The notes under the pieces are model-generated. The model was given only the letters and a program-made list of their open reading frames with translations. It did no database searches and had not been told where the DNA came from. A DNA stretch of 6,932 bases from Anaerolineae bacterium (GTDB taxonomy: Bacteria; Chloroflexota; Anaerolineae; 4572-78; NAK82): the NCBI GenBank assembly GCA_030597485.1, contig JAUVRU010000109.1, positions 1 to 6,932 of the forward strand, given 5' to 3'. Numbering within the stretch: position 1 is the stretch's first letter; each line of letters starts with the position of its first letter. A program made the position numbers and the translations under genes. Of this stretch, positions 1 to 5,834 are shown piece after piece.

Positions 1-2
1 AT

Positions 3-236
3 GGCCTCGATCTGCCAGCAATGTCGGGGTTAGGCTATCGGCAAATCGGACAGCACCTGGCCGGGCACATCACCCTGGACCAGGCGGTCAGCCTGATCAA
101 GAAGGAGACGCGTCGTTTCATACGCCAGCAGTACAACTGGTTTCGCCTGAATGACCCTACCATCCATTGGCTGGACGTAAGCACCGATCCGCCTGAGGCC
201 GCACCCCAGCTGGTGACAGCATTTCTGGCTTCCTGA
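3..236 (+). CDS. miaA: tRNA dimethylallyltransferase MiaA, C-terminal part (5' end outside window)
   Basis: MiaA transfers a dimethylallyl group from DMAPP to N6 of adenosine 37 in tRNAs that read codons starting with U. Only the last 77 codons are present; the frame is open to the left edge and ends in TGA at 234-236. The visible protein contains LPAMSGLGYRQIGQHLAG, followed by a helix ending in TRRFIRQQYNWFR and then IHWLD. This matches the family's C-terminal pattern: the conserved GYRQ segment, the (T/K)RRxxxRQxxWFR helix that contacts tRNA, and a terminal IxWxD. The ATG at 21 lies inside the domain and is not the true start. The gene converges on the transporter operon, with 67 bases between the two stop codons. 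Identification rests on motif recognition and is firm even though the P-loop half is missing. Confidence 0.9.
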   Translation, partial: GLDLPAMSGLGYRQIGQHLAGHITLDQAVSLIKKETRRFIRQQYNWFRLNDPTIHWLDVSTDPPEAAPQLVTAFLAS

Positions 237-240
237 ATTG

Positions 241-282
241 GCTGCGCCCCGAAATGGGCCAGCATCAAGGGCCGGTCGCAGC
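241..282. repeat. Inverted repeat between convergent genes, possible weak bidirectional terminator
   Basis: GCTGCG (241-246) is exactly complemented by CGCAGC (277-282), with GGCC at 257-260 and 270-273 able to extend the structure inside. It sits in the 67-base gap between the miaA and ATPase stop codons, where a shared terminator would be expected. There is no T-run on either strand after the stem, so it does not meet the intrinsic-terminator pattern, and chance is a real possibility in GC-rich DNA. Confidence 0.2.
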
Positions 283-303
283 GTCTCCATCTCGTCTATC
301 AAA

Positions 304-1386
304 TCAAAAAACGTGCACAGCCGACGCTTTGAAGGCAATGTAGACCTCCATTCCTTCTCTCAGCTCCATTTCCTCCAGAGACCTTCGAGTAGCGACACAA
401 ACGAAGTCCGGCGGGACCCGCACGGTAACGTAGACGAGTGTTCCCCTATCCTTCAGTTCCACAATGTGCCCACGCAAGCAGTTCCGCGCGCTGGAGTGTA
501 GGAGTTCTCGGGAGCTCACGATCTCCTCCGGCCTGATCGATCCGTGAGCAGGGCCTTCGACCTCGGTCACCACAGATATGCTCATCCCGTCGACGGACAG
601 CGTGGTGAAGCCGTCCGGTTCCATATGGACCTCGCCCCGGAAGATGTTCCTCGCCCCCACAAATCGGGCTACAAACTCGGAGGCTGGCCTCCTGAAGATG
701 TCTTCTGGAGAGGCCACCTGCACGACCCGACCCTGATTCATGACCGCAATGCGATCTGCTAACGCCACTGCTTCCTCAAAGTCGTGCGTGACATGTAGCG
801 TCGTGGTGCCCAGCTCCTGATGCACACGCATCAGCTCACGTTGCAAACCGTCTCTCGTCTCCGGGTCCAGGGCGCTCAGCGGCTCATCGAGAAGCAACAG
901 CCGGGGGGCCACCACCAGTGCCCTGGCCAGGGCCACCCGCTGCTGCTCACCACCGCTCAGCGTTTCCGGGCTGCGGTGGAGCAAGTGAGCAATGCCCAAC
1001 AGGCGACTAATAGACGTTACCCGCTCCTGGGCAGATTGTCTGTCCACCTGCCTCAGTTTGAGGCCAAAAGCGATGTTCTGTCCCACATTCAGATGCGGGA
1101 ACAGCACGTAGTCTTGATAGACGAACCCGACGCCACGACGCTCGGGGCGCTCCTCGGTCACATCGTCGCTGTCCACCACAATCTGGCCCTTGATAACTGG
1201 CTGCAGGCCGGCTATGGCCTCGAGAAGGACCGTCTTTCCGGCACCGGTTGGCCCTAGGATGACAAAGTAGCCGCCGGCCGCGACATCAAGGTCGATCTCG
1301 CGCAGATAGAATGCGCCCAGATCAACCCACAAGTCGCTCACCCGCAACCCACAAGTCACCTGGCTGAGGCTGCACTGATTCTCCAT
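304..1386 (-). CDS. wtpC: Molybdate/tungstate ABC transporter ATP-binding protein (ModC/WtpC type)
   Basis: This is the cytoplasmic ATPase of an oxyanion importer, 360 residues from the ATG at 1386. All ABC motifs are intact: Walker A GPTGAGKT at 45-52, Q-loop Gln91 in YQDYVLFPHL, signature LSGGEQQR at 143-150, Walker B LLLLDEP at 163-169, D-loop SALD at 171-174 and switch His201 in HVTHD. Residues from about 245 onward form a C-terminal extension with SIRPEEI and a beta-rich end, typical of the TOBE/MOP-like regulatory domain of the ModC/WtpC/PotA branch. The permease stop TGA (1388-1386) overlaps this start as TGATG, implying translational coupling. An in-frame GTG at 1389 could also initiate and would add one residue. 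Substrate is assigned from the neighbouring WtpA-like binding protein; the ATPase sequence alone could also fit sulfate, iron or polyamine importers. Confidence 0.9.
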   Translation of the reverse strand: MENQCSLSQVTCGLRVSDLWVDLGAFYLREIDLDVAAGGYFVILGPTGAGKTVLLEAIAGLQPVIKGQIVVDSDDVTEERPERRGVGFVYQDYVLFPHLNVGQNIAFGLKLRQVDRQSAQERVTSISRLLGIAHLLHRSPETLSGGEQQRVALARALVVAPRLLLLDEPLSALDPETRDGLQRELMRVHQELGTTTLHVTHDFEEAVALADRIAVMNQGRVVQVASPEDIFRRPASEFVARFVGARNIFRGEVHMEPDGFTTLSVDGMSISVVTEVEGPAHGSIRPEEIVSSRELLHSSARNCLRGHIVELKDRGTLVYVTVRVPPDFVCVATRRSLEEMELREGMEVYIAFKASAVHVF

Positions 1387-2234
1387 CACGCCCTCCTCCT
1401 GGGGCTGGCAGTCACTCGCAGCACCACGAATGTGACCAGACAGATCAGGATTACCAAGGTCGCTACCGGTCGGGCGTAGTTCAGGCCGAAGGACTCAAAG
1501 CGTTCATAGAGGAGTACGGGGGCAACCATCGGATGGTAGGCCAGGATGATGACAGCCCCGAACTCGCTCAGCCCCCGGGCCCACATCAGGATCATTCCTG
1601 ACAGGATGCTGCGCCAGGCCAACGGGAAGGCGACTCCCCAGAACGCTCGCCATGGTGATGCCCCCAACGTGCGCGCCACCCGCTCCAATCGAGGGTCAAC
1701 CGCCTCGAACCCATCTCGTGCCGAGTTGACAAGGAACGAAAGGCTAACGAAGAGCATGGCTATTACTATCCCCGGCACGGCGGACACGAACCTGATGCCG
1801 ACCAACCCAAAAGCCTGACCCAACAGCGACCGTCTCCCGAAAACCATCAACAGTGCAATGCCGGCCGCTGAATGGGGAACAACAATGGGCACATCAATGA
1901 TCCCCTGGATCAGCTGCTTGCCCGCGAAGTCCGTGCGGGCCAGCACGTAGGCCAGGGGTACGCCGCAGACGAAGGCCAGGCCGGTCGCGATCATGGAGGC
2001 ATAGAAGGTCAGAATTATTGACTGGCGCACTTCCTCGTCCAGAATCGTCTGCCAGAGAACGGCCGGGCTGGTGGCCATAACAGTGCGCAACAACGGCCAG
2101 ACAACAAAGATAATGAGCAGCGATCCCAGTATCACAAACAGAACGCGCATTCTGTCGCCAAAGAACGCTTTCATACGTTCGCTCATTCCACCGGTTTTCC
2201 CCCGGCCTGGGTTTACGAAGAACGATTCTTGCAC
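1386..2234 (-). CDS. wtpB: Molybdate/tungstate ABC transporter permease (ModB/WtpB type)
   Basis: Integral-membrane channel subunit of the importer, 282 residues from a GTG start. Hydrophobic segments lie at about 31-49, 73-98, 113-131, 148-169, 206-232 and 255-274, consistent with a six-helix BPD_transp_1-type permease. The cytoplasmic EAA loop that docks on the ATPase is visible at about 184-208 (RVARTLGASPWRAFWGVAFP), with the conserved Gly191 in TLGAS. DVPIVVPHSAAGIAL (114-128) and MWARGLSEFGA (217-227) match ModB-type permeases. The gene begins 11 bases after the binding-protein stop and its stop overlaps the ATPase start. The start is uncertain: GTG 2234 has GAGGGG only a few bases upstream, while ATG 2186 (Met17, MSERM) lacks well-spaced Shine-Dalgarno pairing. 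The 16 residues between them are not needed for the fold. Confidence 0.88.
   Translation of the reverse strand: MQESFFVNPGRGKTGGMSERMKAFFGDRMRVLFVILGSLLIIFVVWPLLRTVMATSPAVLWQTILDEEVRQSIILTFYASMIATGLAFVCGVPLAYVLARTDFAGKQLIQGIIDVPIVVPHSAAGIALLMVFGRRSLLGQAFGLVGIRFVSAVPGIVIAMLFVSLSFLVNSARDGFEAVDPRLERVARTLGASPWRAFWGVAFPLAWRSILSGMILMWARGLSEFGAVIILAYHPMVAPVLLYERFESFGLNYARPVATLVILICLVTFVVLRVTASPRRRA
1395..1400 (-). promoter_or_regulatory. Ribosome binding site for the ATPase gene
   Basis: On the minus strand AGGAGG lies at 1400-1395, inside a longer AGGAGGAGGG run. It is 8 bases before ATG at 1386 and 5 bases before GTG at 1389. Both starts are usable; the spacing slightly favours the ATG. The site lies within the 3' end of the permease gene, as expected for overlapping operon genes. 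Confidence 0.75.
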
Positions 2235-2245
2235 TTCCCCTCAAA

Positions 2246-3541
2246 CTAGGGCGCAGCGACCAGGCCACGTAAGGCGTCTGGCACACTGGCCAGGTCGTCA
2301 GCCACCGGCGGGACGATGGGTGGCTGACCCTGACCCTCCACGACCGCCTGTCCCTCAGGGCCCAGGAGAAACTTAACAAACTCAAGGGCTAGTTCCGGGC
2401 TGGGCGCATTCTGGGGCATGGTCACACCATAGACGATTGGCTTGCCCACCATCGTCATAGTCGTGCCCGGCTCCTTGCCGGCAACGTCTGTCGTCGCCTG
2501 GCTATAGAAATCTGCGTGCTCGATCATGCTCAGGTTGATTTCGCCCGGCAGTTCCACGAACTCCAAACCATGCTGCACAGCCACCGAGCGATACTCGAAC
2601 GCGAAGTCCATGTCGCCCGACTCCAGCAGGGCGATCAACTCCACCGACTTGGGGCGCACGTTCTCTGGCGGGCAGTGCTCGTCCAGCGTGGCGTACAGCC
2701 CGTCCACACCGTAGTGTTTCTCCGCCAGCTCCCACACCAGGAGCGTACGATAGCCACAGGGGTCAGCATTGGGTTCTGAATGGCCATAAATCACCCCATC
2801 CTGGGTAAGAACCTGATACCAGTTGTCGGCGTTGATCTCCTCGGCATACAGGGACTGATCGGTGTAGGCAACGACCATCGTGTTACGGGCAAACTTGATG
2901 TTCCAATCGGCAAAGTCGGGGATCAGCAGCTTGTTTATGACCGTATAGTCGGCCGACATCATCAAGTCGGCCTCGCGCCCCAGCTCGCTGATCTTCCGGG
3001 CGGCGCTGTTGCTGCCAGAGGCTTCGGTCTCAAAGGTCACGTTCGGGTTCTTGTCCTGGAAAACCTTCGTGAGATTCTTAATGGGCACAGCCAGGCTGCC
3101 GGCGTGGAAGATAATTACCTTGCCCTCCAGCTCAACCGGCGCAGAGGCGGCCACGCCCTGCGACGTGTACCTGGCCATCCACTCGTTGGCTGCCTCTGAA
3201 TCTGGAATCCACAGGTTCTGCCCAATCCTGAGCCTATCGGGGTCCTCGAAGGGCTCAAAACTATCATCCTCCCCAGATTTCTCGTTGGTGGCTAACCATA
3301 TTACCGGCCAGTTTGAGGCGCTGCCATAATACTTGTCGGCCAATTTGCTCAGCGAATCGGCTGCCTGAACGGTATACACCTTGCCTCCCTCCTGTGGCGG
3401 CGAGGCAGCGCCAACAGGTCCCGCCGTCCATGTCAGCAGCAGTAACGACAACAGGACAACCAGGGCGACCAGTCTGTGGCAGGCCAAACGCTGTCTATGA
3501 CAGATTGATCGGTTTGCAGTGTTCAAGCATTGTGCGTTCAT
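2246..3541 (-). CDS. wtpA: LysM-containing tungstate/molybdate-binding protein (WtpA/ModA type)
   Basis: Extracytoplasmic substrate-binding subunit, 431 residues. The N-terminus has a long basic region (1-23), a hydrophobic core at 24-40 and a likely signal-peptidase site after GPVGA (about 45); there is no lipobox cysteine. Residues 54-113 form a LysM domain (KVYTVQAADSLSKLADKYYG ... LRIGQNLWIP), a fold that usually binds peptidoglycan or similar glycans. Residues 141-413 are the WtpA-type binding domain: IFHAGSL at 144-150, ASGSNSAARKI at 174-184, ADYTVI at 197-202, DWNIKFARNTMVVAYT at 212-227, NADPCGYR at 258-265 and FEYRSVA at 315-321. In archaeal ModA/WtpA structures an Asp and a Glu complete six-fold coordination of the metal oxyanion; Asp260 and Glu316 are the candidates here by motif position. 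Tungstate versus molybdate cannot be settled from sequence. ATG 3541 is chosen over an upstream in-frame start at 3598 because of the strong AGGAGG. Confidence 0.92.
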   Translation of the reverse strand: MNAQCLNTANRSICHRQRLACHRLVALVVLLSLLLLTWTAGPVGAASPPQEGGKVYTVQAADSLSKLADKYYGSASNWPVIWLATNEKSGEDDSFEPFEDPDRLRIGQNLWIPDSEAANEWMARYTSQGVAASAPVELEGKVIIFHAGSLAVPIKNLTKVFQDKNPNVTFETEASGSNSAARKISELGREADLMMSADYTVINKLLIPDFADWNIKFARNTMVVAYTDQSLYAEEINADNWYQVLTQDGVIYGHSEPNADPCGYRTLLVWELAEKHYGVDGLYATLDEHCPPENVRPKSVELIALLESGDMDFAFEYRSVAVQHGLEFVELPGEINLSMIEHADFYSQATTDVAGKEPGTTMTMVGKPIVYGVTMPQNAPSPELALEFVKFLLGPEGQAVVEGQGQPPIVPPVADDLASVPDALRGLVAAP

Positions 3542-3697
3542 GATGTACCTCCTGGTGATGTGTGTATACTGCCGGGGCAAATCGCTGCAGAAACGCACTA
3601 TGGGCTCCAGCAGGAGTACCCCTTGAACAGGGGATAGACGTTAGTTTAGCCCAGTCCATCTGCGGAGTGTCTTGGCGTTATGCTTGGGCAGCATAAC
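3542..3697 (-). promoter_or_regulatory. Long structured 5' leader of the transporter operon, function unknown
   Basis: From the predicted transcription start (about 3697) to the wtpA ATG there are about 155 non-coding bases. Besides the operator palindrome at its 5' end, the leader contains CCCCT (3619-3623) pairing with AGGGG (3629-3633). These are enclosed by TGGGCT (3601-3606) pairing with AGCCCA (3648-3653), and an alternative small hairpin CTCC/GGAG (3605-3608, 3613-3616) competes with the outer stem. Mutually exclusive pairings would suit a regulatory leader, but I do not recognise the molybdenum-cofactor (Moco) RNA motif or any other known riboswitch. No T-run terminator is seen before the start codon. 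Confidence 0.3.
3548..3553 (-). promoter_or_regulatory. Ribosome binding site deciding the wtpA start
   Basis: AGGAGG on the minus strand at 3553-3548, six bases before ATG 3541. This consensus site at good spacing fixes the start and excludes the longer 450-residue reading that begins at 3598. Confidence 0.85.
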
Positions 3698-3699
3698 GC
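3675..3699. promoter_or_regulatory. Perfect inverted repeat, ModE-like operator candidate
   Basis: GCGTTATGC (3675-3683) and GCATAACGC (3691-3699) are exact reverse complements around a 7-base centre. From established knowledge, E. coli ModE bound to molybdate recognises an inverted repeat with CGTTAT...ATAACG arms across the modABC start site. Here CGTTAT (3676-3681) and ATAACG (3693-3698) are separated by 11 bases, one less than the spacing I recall for the E. coli modA site. The repeat begins within about five bases of the -10 element of the minus-strand promoter and spans the expected +1, an ideal repressor position. Functional assignment is inference; no modE gene lies in the window. Confidence 0.65.
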
Positions 3700-3703
3700 G
3701 ACA

Positions 3704-3732
3704 AGTATAGCACAGAGCAACAGCGCTGTCAA
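3704..3732 (-). promoter_or_regulatory. Strong sigma-70 promoter of the wtpABC operon
   Basis: Reading the minus strand, TTGACA (3732-3727) is a perfect -35 box. It is followed after exactly 17 bases by TATACT (3709-3704), a five-of-six match to the -10 consensus. Predicted transcription starts near 3697, inside the adjacent palindrome. A near-consensus promoter overlapped by an operator suggests an operon that is fully on unless repressed. Confidence 0.8.
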
Positions 3733-3741
3733 TTGCCTGGC

Positions 3742-3770
3742 TGGACTTTTTTGACAGGTTGTGGTAATAT
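3742..3770 (+). promoter_or_regulatory. Probable extended -10 promoter of the pspA operon
   Basis: TAATAT at 3765-3770 is preceded by a TGn extension (TG at 3762-3763). At 17 bases upstream is TGGACT (3742-3747), a four-of-six match to TTGACA. Transcription would start near 3777, about 45 bases before the pspA ATG. It is back to back with the wtpABC promoter, the two -35 boxes being nine bases apart, so regulators bound here could affect both operons. The individual matches are moderate. Confidence 0.45.
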
Positions 3771-3805
3771 GGTCTCACCTCTTGCAAATACCCTTTCTTG
3801 ATCAG

Positions 3806-3812
3806 AAGGAGG
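3806..3812 (+). promoter_or_regulatory. Ribosome binding site deciding the pspA start
   Basis: AAGGAGG at 3806-3812 lies nine bases before ATG 3822. It supports that ATG over the in-frame TTG at 3798, which would place the Shine-Dalgarno sequence inside the coding region. Confidence 0.8.
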
Positions 3813-3821
3813 ATTGGTCCT

Positions 3822-4502
3822 ATGGCTTCGCTGCTCAACAACGTGCAAACCCTTATCTCGGCAAACCTGCATGCCCTGGTGGATAGCGCCCTCAAAGCCA
3901 ACTCAGTCGCAGTCTTTGACCAGTACATCCGGCAGGCCGATGATAACCTGGATGATCTCCAAGACGCATTGGTCACAGTGCGGGGTCAAGTCAAGACATT
4001 GCACCGCAAATATGAAATGTTCCAAGGAGAGGCCGAACAGCTGGATGCCGACATTGATCGACTGCTCAGGGTAGGCAAAGAAGACCTGGCCGTTGCCGCC
4101 CAGTCGCAATACAACTCCAAGCTCGAACTGGCACAGGAATACAAGGAGCAGTGGGAGCGGCAGCAGGTGGAAGCGGACAAGTTGAGCAGTGCCCGCCTCA
4201 AGCTGGAAGCCAAGTTGACCACCATCAAGCAGGAGCGCGAGCATCTGGTGGCGCTGCTGGAACTGGCCAAAACCAAGGAAATTGCCGCCAAAGCTATCCG
4301 GTCCTTGGACGACGTGCAAGGTCTTGGCGACTCGGACATTGCCCGTGTGGGCGAGCAAATCCGAGCACGGTTGGACCGGGCGGATGCCGAAATGGAGATC
4401 AGCTCCACCCGCCTGGAAACCCAGATCGACGAAGTGCTGGGCAAAGAACGCCTGATAGACCAGCTGGGCGAACGCAAGCGCCGCCTGGGGCTGGCAGAAT
4501 AG
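3822..4502 (+). CDS. pspA: PspA/IM30 family envelope-stress protein
   Basis: PspA/Vipp1/IM30 proteins are ESCRT-III-like, bind the cytoplasmic face of stressed membranes and polymerise to limit proton leakage. This protein has 226 residues, close to the 222 of E. coli PspA, with no C-terminal extension. Residues 1-20 (MASLLNNVQTLISANLHALV) form an N-terminal amphipathic membrane-binding helix, and nearly all of residues 27-220 are charged, heptad-rich helix (coiled coil), as in the family. The segment ISANLHALVDSALKANSVAVFDQYIRQADDNL aligns with the family's hallmark start, but the usual acidic-Asp-Pro turn around residue 27 is replaced by KANSV, marking it as divergent. It is the first gene of a rightward operon with two membrane-anchored binding-like proteins downstream, and none of the E. 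coli partners PspB, PspC or PspF is in view. Confidence 0.88.
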   Translation: MASLLNNVQTLISANLHALVDSALKANSVAVFDQYIRQADDNLDDLQDALVTVRGQVKTLHRKYEMFQGEAEQLDADIDRLLRVGKEDLAVAAQSQYNSKLELAQEYKEQWERQQVEADKLSSARLKLEAKLTTIKQEREHLVALLELAKTKEIAAKAIRSLDDVQGLGDSDIARVGEQIRARLDRADAEMEISSTRLETQIDEVLGKERLIDQLGERKRRLGLAE

Positions 4503-4548
4503 GCATAGAAACGGCTTTGGGAGTGGCCAACAAACTCCACATAAAACT

Positions 4549-5745
4549 ATGAGTCGAACTCGCACTATCTTTGTGGTGATTATCGGCGTAGCCCTGATGG
4601 CTATCCTGGCGGGTGTGGCGGTATTCCTGCTAAGCAGTCCCCGCCAGACAACGGGGCCGGCCGCAACTCCAGACAGCACCGATCCGGTGCCGGTCAGTAT
4701 CGTGACAGCATTATCGGTGGAGCCATGGGTCGGCGAGGCGGCGAAGCAGTGCAACGCCGAGAATCATACCCTGGACGGGCACCCGATTCAGGTGTCTGTC
4801 ATCGGTATGGATGGTCTGGCAGCGATGGGACGCTATGAGCGGGAGGAGATGGATCCATTGCCCACGGCCTGGATCCCTGACAGCCGCTATCTGGTTGAAC
4901 TGGTCAACGCCACCTATAAGACTAAGCTGGGACGAGATGTGTTCCTCACCGATGGTGAATATCGGGCTCGTCCCATTGCCATTTCCCTGTTTGCATGGGG
5001 CATATACCAAAGCCGAGCCACGGTGCTTGACGAAGCCTACGGCGAGATCGACTGGCGCACTAGCCACGATGCCGCTATTGCCCCCGGCGGGTGGCGTGAA
5101 ATCGGCGGCAGCGGCGAATGGGGCTATTTCAAACTCATCGTACCCCATCCCCGCAAGAACATCGGGGGACTGGCGGCCATGATCAGCGCCGCCGGGGAAT
5201 ACTACGATAAGCCCGACATCAGCGTCGAGGACGTGACCGCGCCCGACTTCCAGAAGTGGCTCAACGAGTTGATGGGGTCCGTCAGCGATTATTCCAGCCT
5301 GGGCGCCTACCCTGGCGAGAATCTGGCCCTGTTCGGGTACTCGGCCGGCGATGGCGGTCAACGGCTGGAAAGTGCTTTGCTCATCAACATGGCGGGCAGC
5401 ATGAACCGTTGGGAACCGCTGCGCGTGACCTATCCTACCTACGTAACCTGGTTTGATTTCCCGTTCACTATCTGGATTGGGCCCGAGACAACAGCCATAG
5501 AGAAGAACGCCGCTCTGGAGTTCCAGAAGTATTTGCTCTCAACGGAGGTTCAGGAACAGGCGATAAGTTACGGGTTGCGCCCGGTCAGTGGCCAGATCAC
5601 AGTGGACCAACCAGGCAGCCCCTTCGTGGAGTGGCAGGACAACGGCGTCACGCCCATCGTGGAAAGGGCTACCGCGATGCGCAATCCAGATCGGGACGTT
5701 TTACTGGCTTTGCTCAGGTGGTTCGACCTCAACATCGACCAATAG
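4549..5745 (+). CDS. Membrane-anchored periplasmic-binding-like protein (first of tandem pair)
   Basis: A 398-residue protein. An N-terminal hydrophobic helix at 7-29 after MSRTRT, with no lipobox cysteine, suggests a signal anchor, followed by a Pro/Thr linker (31-48) and an extracytoplasmic domain. That domain looks like a type-II periplasmic binding protein (SBP_bac_1/SBP_bac_11-like). VPVSIVTALSVEPWVGEAAKQCN (47-69) reads as the first strand and helix, GLAAMGRY/TAWIPDSRYLVEL (89-117) as the first hinge region, and FQKYLLSTEVQEQAISYGLRPVSG (325-348) is the typical C-terminal motif. No ligand can be predicted. It lies 46 bases after pspA with no separate promoter seen, so co-transcription is likely. 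The start ATG 4549 lacks a good Shine-Dalgarno sequence but no in-frame upstream alternative gives a better N-terminus. It could act as a sensor or scaffold rather than a transporter subunit, because no permease adjoins it in this operon. Confidence 0.78.
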   Translation: MSRTRTIFVVIIGVALMAILAGVAVFLLSSPRQTTGPAATPDSTDPVPVSIVTALSVEPWVGEAAKQCNAENHTLDGHPIQVSVIGMDGLAAMGRYEREEMDPLPTAWIPDSRYLVELVNATYKTKLGRDVFLTDGEYRARPIAISLFAWGIYQSRATVLDEAYGEIDWRTSHDAAIAPGGWREIGGSGEWGYFKLIVPHPRKNIGGLAAMISAAGEYYDKPDISVEDVTAPDFQKWLNELMGSVSDYSSLGAYPGENLALFGYSAGDGGQRLESALLINMAGSMNRWEPLRVTYPTYVTWFDFPFTIWIGPETTAIEKNAALEFQKYLLSTEVQEQAISYGLRPVSGQITVDQPGSPFVEWQDNGVTPIVERATAMRNPDRDVLLALLRWFDLNIDQ

Positions 5746-5834
5746 TCGCTGTCGCCCTGCCCGTGATGAATGGCAGCCGGGCCGCAGAATGGCTTGAAGC
5801 GAAACCAACCGTTTCCAGGAGGCAATCAATCCAT
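5746..5834 (+). other. Gap between tandem genes, start of second gene uncertain
   Basis: This 89-base stretch has no terminator-like hairpin with a T-run and no clear promoter. The frame of the next gene is open across all of it, and an in-frame ATG at 5766 could add 23 residues to that protein, but nothing resembling a Shine-Dalgarno sequence precedes that ATG. Confidence 0.4.
5817..5822 (+). promoter_or_regulatory. Ribosome binding site candidate for the second binding-like protein
   Basis: AGGAGG at 5817-5822 is the only strong Shine-Dalgarno match between the two genes. The next in-frame start is TTG 5835, twelve bases on, which is long spacing. If used, it gives a short polar N-terminus directly before the membrane helix, matching the layout of the preceding gene. 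Confidence 0.5.

Noticed and set aside
820..1257. A 145-codon open frame on the plus strand
   Set aside because: It is antisense to the Walker and signature motifs of the ATPase gene; the product is low-complexity with no family resemblance.
1894..2385. A 163-codon minus-strand frame across the binding-protein/permease junction
   Set aside because: It overlaps both real genes in another frame, and its Arg/Ser-rich product is typical of out-of-frame GC-rich DNA.
3542..3598. Upstream start that would make WtpA 450 residues
   Set aside because: The extra 19 residues precede a perfect AGGAGG correctly spaced to ATG 3541, and they would lengthen an already long signal-peptide n-region.
3675..3699. 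The palindrome as an intrinsic terminator
   Set aside because: There is no T-run after it on either strand, and it lies just downstream of a strong promoter rather than at a gene end.
3751..3770. Plus-strand TTGACA with TAATAT as one promoter
   Set aside because: The spacer is only eight bases; about 17 is required. The TAATAT is better explained as an extended -10 box.
3770..3786. Sigma-54 promoter upstream of pspA (TGG ... TTGCA), as in E. coli pspA
   Set aside because: The gap between TGG (3770-3772) and TTGC (3782-3785) is nine bases instead of the eight required, the -24 box lacks the usual CAC, and no PspF-like activator is in view.
3903..4754. A 283-codon open frame on the minus strand opposite pspA
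   Set aside because: It is antisense to a well-supported PspA gene, its product has no recognisable fold or motif, and it crosses the pspA stop and the next gene's start.
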